Source: JAGOQQ01 sp031973235
GTDB taxonomy: Bacteria; Patescibacteriota; Minisyncoccia; Phycocordibacterales; UBA9973
NCBI GenBank assembly: GCA_031973235.1
Contig: DALYDM010000025.1
Span: 1-7,482 of the forward strand
Direction of reading: 5' to 3'
DNA length: 7,482 nt
Under the pieces are notes generated by a model. That model was not told where the DNA came from. It saw only the letters and a list, made by a program, of their open reading frames with translations, and made no database searches. The stretch's first letter is position 1. Each line of letters starts with the position of its first letter. The position numbers and the translations under genes were made by a program. Positions 5,478 through 7,482 of the stretch are shown here, piece after piece.

Positions 5478-5945
5478 TTACTTAATTGAAACCAATTCAA
5501 CATCAAACGTAAGTGTAGCATTTGCGGGAATAACACCTGGAACTCCTGATTCTCCATAGCCAAGATTTGACGGTATGACCAATGTTCTTTTTTCTCCAAC
5601 CTTCATACCAAGAACTCCTTTTTCCCATCCTTGTATTACACGATTTTGACCAAGCGTGAACTCAAAAGGCTCTACATGGTTAAATTTTGGATCAACATTT
5701 GAATCAAATGCAGTTCCATCTTCTAGTTTGCCTGTATAATTCATAACTGCAGTTTGACCAACCTTGATTGGCTCTCCAGTACCTTCTTGTGTAATTGTTA
5801 TTTCAACTTCATTTACTGTATCCATAGATGTTGTTTCTTGTTGTTCGTTAGTTGTAATAGTTTCTTTTTGTGGTGCTCGAGTCACAATGAGATACCCAAG
5901 TGCACCAACAATAAGAATAATAAGCACCGATGACCATGTTTTCAT
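5478..5945 (-). CDS. Membrane-anchored FKBP-type peptidyl-prolyl cis-trans isomerase
   Basis: This 155-residue protein has a hydrophobic N-terminal segment (about 6-21), a polar Glu/Thr-rich spacer (24-46) and one FKBP domain (about 47-155). There is no lipobox cysteine, so it is probably anchored by an uncleaved helix facing outward. Aligned by eye to FKBP12, most active-site residues are kept: Tyr70, Phe80, Asp81, Phe94, Phe96, Val103, Ile104, Trp107, Tyr130, Ile139 and Phe147. The position of FKBP12 His87 is Val135, a common change in bacterial homologues. A few extra residues (PKFNHVEP) enlarge the loop before PFEFTLG. It should speed proline isomerisation during folding of exported proteins. 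It is the first gene of the operon with the adaptor and SIMPL genes and has its own -10 element at 5977-5982. Confidence 0.95.
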   Translation of the reverse strand: MKTWSSVLIILIVGALGYLIVTRAPQKETITTNEQQETTSMDTVNEVEITITQEGTGEPIKVGQTAVMNYTGKLEDGTAFDSNVDPKFNHVEPFEFTLGQNRVIQGWEKGVLGMKVGEKRTLVIPSNLGYGESGVPGVIPANATLTFDVELVSIK

Positions 5946-5976
5946 ATCAAAAAAATAATTATTAATTAACGCATCA

Positions 5977-6005
5977 ATTATACCGCAAAATCGATGTTTT
6001 TAAAA
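5977..6005 (-). promoter_or_regulatory. Candidate promoter of the FKBP-adaptor-SIMPL operon
   Basis: On the minus strand a perfect TATAAT (5982-5977) lies about 30 bases before the FKBP start codon. The -35 position at 17-base spacing (6005-6000) reads TTTTAA, a poor match that overlaps the T-rich tail of the upstream terminator. The -10 box is convincing by itself; the promoter may be weak or helped by an activator. Confidence 0.5.
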
Positions 6006-6038
6006 ATTAAAATCCTCACTCGAGTGAGGATTTTAATT
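6005..6038 (-). terminator. Rho-independent terminator after the large membrane protein gene
   Basis: This is a perfect 34-base palindrome centred between 6021 and 6022, with core TCCTCACTCGAGTGAGGA and AT-rich arms; folded as RNA it gives about 15 base pairs with a TCGA loop. On the minus strand a U-rich run follows. The stop codon at 6037-6039 is partly inside the palindrome. An operator could also be palindromic, but the position at the gene end and the U-tract favour a terminator. Confidence 0.92.
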
Positions 6039-7482
6039 AAACTTTTATTTCTCCTTTCAAGACACCTTTTGTCACCACATGAACCTTCTCGTAAACCTGT
6101 GTGTACGACTCATCTTGATTTTTTCTCTCGATTGTAACGATGTATGTACCATTTTGAAGCAAACAATAGAATCGTCCAGTCGAATTTGTAACCTTGTGAG
6201 AAATTTCTGTTCCATCACCTAATTTTACTCGAACGATTGCAAACGAAAGTGGATTATTATCTTTGTCTTTCACTTGGCCAAACGAACTAAACTTAATTCC
6301 AATTTCTCTCAGAATAAGAGTGATTACGTACAACGAAAAGATAATTATGTTGTACATGACTGGCGCACTAATAAGTGCTACAAGCGAGACTGCAAATCCG
6401 ATTGAAAAGAGGAAGTCAGCAATCTTGTTGATAATGAAATCTCGTTTTGAATAAAATCTCATTTTCTGTTGCTGGTTTTTTGCAAACTCATTCCAGTCAA
6501 AATTTTCTGGGTCCATCGGGATATTTTTTGTAATCACCTCTCCTTCTTTTGTGATTTCAAATACATATCCAAAGTACAAATCTAGATAAAGTTCATCACG
6601 TGTTTTTCCAATAAGTTTAAGTGATGGAAAAGCATAATGAGTCTTCTTCGGAAGCAATCTGTATTTACCTGGACCAACAAGAAATCCATATCGTCCATCA
6701 ATATCCGTGGTTGATGTTGCGACTGGCCTTCCTTCAAGATCAAGGAGCTCAACAACTGCTGGATCAAGTGGCTGCTTGGTGATTGCATCATACACTGTAC
6801 CCCAAGGTCGAACCTGCTTTTTAAGACCGAACACACTCATGAGAAGCGACCAAAGTCTGTATGGAAGCAACCCGACTTCTGAGAATGAAAACGGTGTCAA
6901 AAATAGATATGGAATTACTGTGAAGAGCGCCCCCATCACCAGACCCACGATCGCTATTATTTTTGCTAGGGTGTTTTCTGTTGATTCGAGAACTTGCCCT
7001 ATATAGCCACCGGTATCTTCAATTGTGTCGAGCACTTCACACCATGTTCCTCGAACCTGAATCACAACAACTTCACCAAACGGGGTCTCTGAAGTAATTT
7101 CACTAAAACATCCATCACCACCAGAAAGCACTTGAGGTGTATCGTCTGTCGGAATCACAGGTGATTCTTCTTGAGGGATATCATTTGGCACATCTTCGGG
7201 TGTATCACCTGGAACATCTCCTCCTGTTTCCGTAGGTGTATCATCAACCGGAATATCATCTGGTGGTGTAACAATTATTTGATTTAATTCACTTGAATCA
7301 GATGAATTTGAACATCCAGGATCTGATGGATAATCTGTTAGTCCGTCACCGTCGTTGTCATCACCATCTGAACACACATACTCAACAGGTGTAAGCGTAT
7401 CAGTCTCATCGTTGTCTGTTATGTAAAAACATCCAGGATCTGATGGATAATCTGTGAGGCCATCACCGTCATTGTCGATTCC
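6037..7482 (-). CDS. Large multi-domain membrane protein, C-terminal part: DNDGDG repeats, acidic linker, membrane segments and two carboxypeptidase-regulatory-like domains (5' end beyond window)
   Basis: The frame is open to the right edge, so the true start lies outside; 481 residues are visible (numbered from the edge). Two copies of DNDGDGLTDYPSDPGC (3-18 and 42-57) are acidic loops of the thrombospondin-type-3 or EF-hand-like calcium-binding kind, with conserved cysteines. An Asp/Pro/Thr-rich linker follows (about 75-118), then a short domain with C125 and C148, and a membrane helix at about 172-195 with a second hydrophobic or amphipathic helix at 203-220. A carboxypeptidase-regulatory-like beta domain (about 226-287) has GTVYDAITKQPLDPAVVELL and TTDIDGRYGFLV. 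A basic stretch, two more membrane helices (about 355-375 and 376-392) and a second such domain (about 399-453, GQVKDKDNNPLSFAIVRV) complete it. I infer a surface or adhesion-related protein; the exact role is unknown. The gene ends in its own terminator. Confidence 0.88.
   Translation of the reverse strand, partial: GIDNDGDGLTDYPSDPGCFYITDNDETDTLTPVEYVCSDGDDNDGDGLTDYPSDPGCSNSSDSSELNQIIVTPPDDIPVDDTPTETGGDVPGDTPEDVPNDIPQEESPVIPTDDTPQVLSGGDGCFSEITSETPFGEVVVIQVRGTWCEVLDTIEDTGGYIGQVLESTENTLAKIIAIVGLVMGALFTVIPYLFLTPFSFSEVGLLPYRLWSLLMSVFGLKKQVRPWGTVYDAITKQPLDPAVVELLDLEGRPVATSTTDIDGRYGFLVGPGKYRLLPKKTHYAFPSLKLIGKTRDELYLDLYFGYVFEITKEGEVITKNIPMDPENFDWNEFAKNQQQKMRFYSKRDFIINKIADFLFSIGFAVSLVALISAPVMYNIIIFSLYVITLILREIGIKFSSFGQVKDKDNNPLSFAIVRVKLGDGTEISHKVTNSTGRFYCLLQNGTYIVTIERKNQDESYTQVYEKVHVVTKGVLKGEIKV
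7311..7476 (-). repeat. Two in-frame copies of a DNDGDG coding repeat, 117 bases apart
   Basis: Copies at 7311-7359 and 7428-7476 agree at 45 of 49 bases by eye; the first 28 bases on the plus strand are identical. The period of 117 bases is 39 codons, so the repeat is in frame and encodes the acidic loop with its terminal PSDPGC. Segments between the copies differ, and the array probably continues beyond the right edge. These are protein-coding repeats, not CRISPR. Confidence 0.9.

Noticed and set aside
6005..6038. Perfect 34-base palindrome as an operator or restriction-related site
   Set aside because: It overlaps the stop codon, has A-rich and U-rich arms, and resembles the other four gene-end hairpins, so terminator is the simpler explanation.
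6582..6836. 84-codon minus-strand open frame inside the large membrane protein gene
   Set aside because: It lies out of frame within a gene whose own frame has clear domains; the product is low in recognisable features.
6707..7006. Plus-strand 99-codon open frame, with similar plus-strand frames at 936-1124, 1160-1354, 2237-2524, 2889-3101, 3499-3708, 3944-4252, 4578-4817, 5764-5958 and 6263-6454
   Set aside because: All are antisense to, or overlap, well-supported minus-strand genes and terminators and show no protein-family features.
6037..7377. Starting the large membrane protein at the GTG at 7377
   Set aside because: The same frame is open to the right edge and encodes another copy of the same calcium-loop repeat, so the gene must start outside the window.
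7311..7476. Repeat pair as a CRISPR fragment
   Set aside because: The repeats are in frame, diverge at synonymous-looking positions, encode a known type of acidic loop, and are spaced by coding sequence of 39-codon period.

Overview
All recognisable genes lie on the minus strand, so the biological reading order runs from position 7482 down to position 1. The window is AT-rich and very compact. It has five rho-independent terminators, promoters packed right behind them, and no convincing Shine-Dalgarno sequence ahead of any gene. The gene content suggests a Candidate Phyla Radiation (Patescibacteria) genome, probably Parcubacteria-like. Supporting signs are a short SecE and NusG followed by an rplK that stands alone without rplA, a membrane-fusion protein with a beta-rich insert, a SIMPL-domain protein, and a surface protein with DNDGDG-type repeats. 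The lineage is an inference from gene style; no marker was compared against a database. Ten N bases at 332-341 look like a scaffold join in a metagenome assembly.

Layout in transcription order: (1) 7482-6037, the C-terminal part of a multi-domain membrane protein with calcium-binding-type repeats, an acidic proline/threonine linker, three membrane segments and two carboxypeptidase-regulatory-like beta domains; terminator at 6005-6038. (2) 5945-3098, a probable three-gene operon of membrane-anchored extracytoplasmic proteins: an FKBP prolyl isomerase, an HlyD/RND-type adaptor and a SIMPL-domain protein; terminator at 3069-3098. (3) 2960-2222, secE and nusG, driven by a near-consensus promoter with a short structured leader that could encode an 18-residue peptide; terminator at 2187-2217. 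(4) 2075-1650, rplK alone between its own promoter and terminator. (5) 1548-1084, an unidentified 154-residue alpha/beta protein with its own promoter and terminator. (6) 994 to the left edge, a nucleotidyltransferase with an HxGH motif overlapping the start of a gene cut by the assembly gap and the window edge, which resembles the N-terminal part of CPR deoxycytidylate-deaminase-family proteins.

The functional themes are protein export and transcription/translation (secE, nusG, rplK) beside an envelope module (isomerase, adaptor, SIMPL protein, surface protein). I see no mobile element, CRISPR array, tRNA or rRNA. The points most worth following are the secE-nusG leader, the isolation of rplK from rplA, the beta-rich insert in the adaptor's coiled coil, and the predicted cytoplasmic placement of beta domains that are normally extracytoplasmic.
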